DNA from: Paucilactobacillus wasatchensis
Lineage (GTDB): Bacteria > Bacillota > Bacilli > Lactobacillales > Lactobacillaceae
Assembly: GCF_000876205.1 (NCBI RefSeq)
Contig: NZ_AWTT01000008.1
Coordinates: 1 to 49,338 of the forward strand
Length of the DNA: 49,338 nucleotides
Direction of reading: 5' to 3'
In this document: positions 49,309 through 49,338 of the stretch, piece after piece
How positions within the stretch are numbered: position 1 is the stretch's first letter
Layout of the letters: the number at the start of each line of letters is the position of its first letter
The notes under the pieces: generated by a model
Told to the model about the DNA's origin: nothing
Database searches by the model: none
The model's input: only the letters and a program-made list of their open reading frames with translations
Made by a program: the position numbers and the translations under genes

Positions 49309-49338
49309 AAAAAAGCGACGAAAACATTATTCGTCGCT
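49309..49338 (-). terminator. Terminator of a gene lying beyond the window
   Basis: AGCGACGAA-AACATTA-TTCGTCGCT with AAAAA on its left, i.e. a T tract on the minus strand. It isolates the ABC gene from minus-strand transcripts entering from the right. Confidence 0.65.

Overview
The window reads as chromosomal DNA of a low-GC Firmicute, most likely a plant- or fermentation-associated member of the Lactobacillaceae. The reasons are strong AGGAGG ribosome-binding sites, many TTG and GTG starts, fused substrate-binding/permease amino-acid transporters of the GlnP type, a PepO-type M13 peptidase, a choloylglycine-hydrolase family protein, vitamin salvage by an ECF S-component and PnuC, and a pectin-acid utilisation cluster. 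Genus and species are inference. No rRNA, tRNA, phage, IS element or CRISPR array was found.

Region 1 (1-14.2 kb) is a pectin/galacturonate utilisation island. Left to right it holds kduD (broken by an in-frame stop and cut by the window edge), kduI, a small unknown protein, a TIM-barrel isomerase-like protein, an IclR-type regulator, an aldo/keto reductase, uxaC, uxaE, a GH105 unsaturated rhamnogalacturonyl hydrolase, a GPH-family symporter, a second TIM-barrel protein, a LacI-type regulator and a divergent GH28 polygalacturonase. The proposed logic: the symporter imports oligouronides; GH28 and GH105, neither with a signal peptide, split them in the cytoplasm; galacturonate goes UxaC then UxaE to fructuronate; unsaturated uronate goes through KduI and KduD to 2-keto-3-deoxygluconate. 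The later enzymes (UxuB, UxuA, KdgK, KdgA) are not in the window. A perfect 16-bp palindrome fills the -35/-10 spacer of the transporter promoter, and cre-like sites lie near three promoters.

Region 2 (14.2-33.2 kb) is mostly housekeeping and transport: a GreA-like factor, a small alarmone synthetase, four MFS-type transporters counting the GPH symporter of region 1 (one of them frameshifted), a fumarate-reductase-like flavoprotein, an alpha/beta hydrolase, PnuC, CsbD, a probable vitamin B6 ECF S-component with a pyridoxal-kinase-like enzyme, a macro-domain protein, a guanine-riboswitch-controlled xanthine permease, an NhaC antiporter, MenG/UbiE, PepO and an AzgA-type purine permease.

Region 3 (33.3-40.4 kb) contains a MoxR ATPase / DUF2201-like VWA protein operon with two uncharacterised small proteins, two near-perfect chromosomal parS sites 718 bp apart, a coupled operon of small unknown proteins with a flavodoxin-fold oxidoreductase, and a divergent RclA-like reductase / HxlR regulator pair that looks like a redox-stress module.

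Region 4 (40.4-49.3 kb) has an unknown protein, a choloylglycine-hydrolase family protein with NnrE, a BCCT osmolyte transporter that seems to lack a normal start codon, an acetyltransferase, and two paralogous ABC substrate-binding/permease fusions. A family of about 120-bp long-hairpin repeats (also at 23.7 kb) begins at the stop codons of both fusions and encodes the last residues of the macro-domain protein. Some units are tandem and truncated, and paired base changes keep the stem intact. I could not assign this repeat to a named family, and it is the most novel-looking structure in the window.
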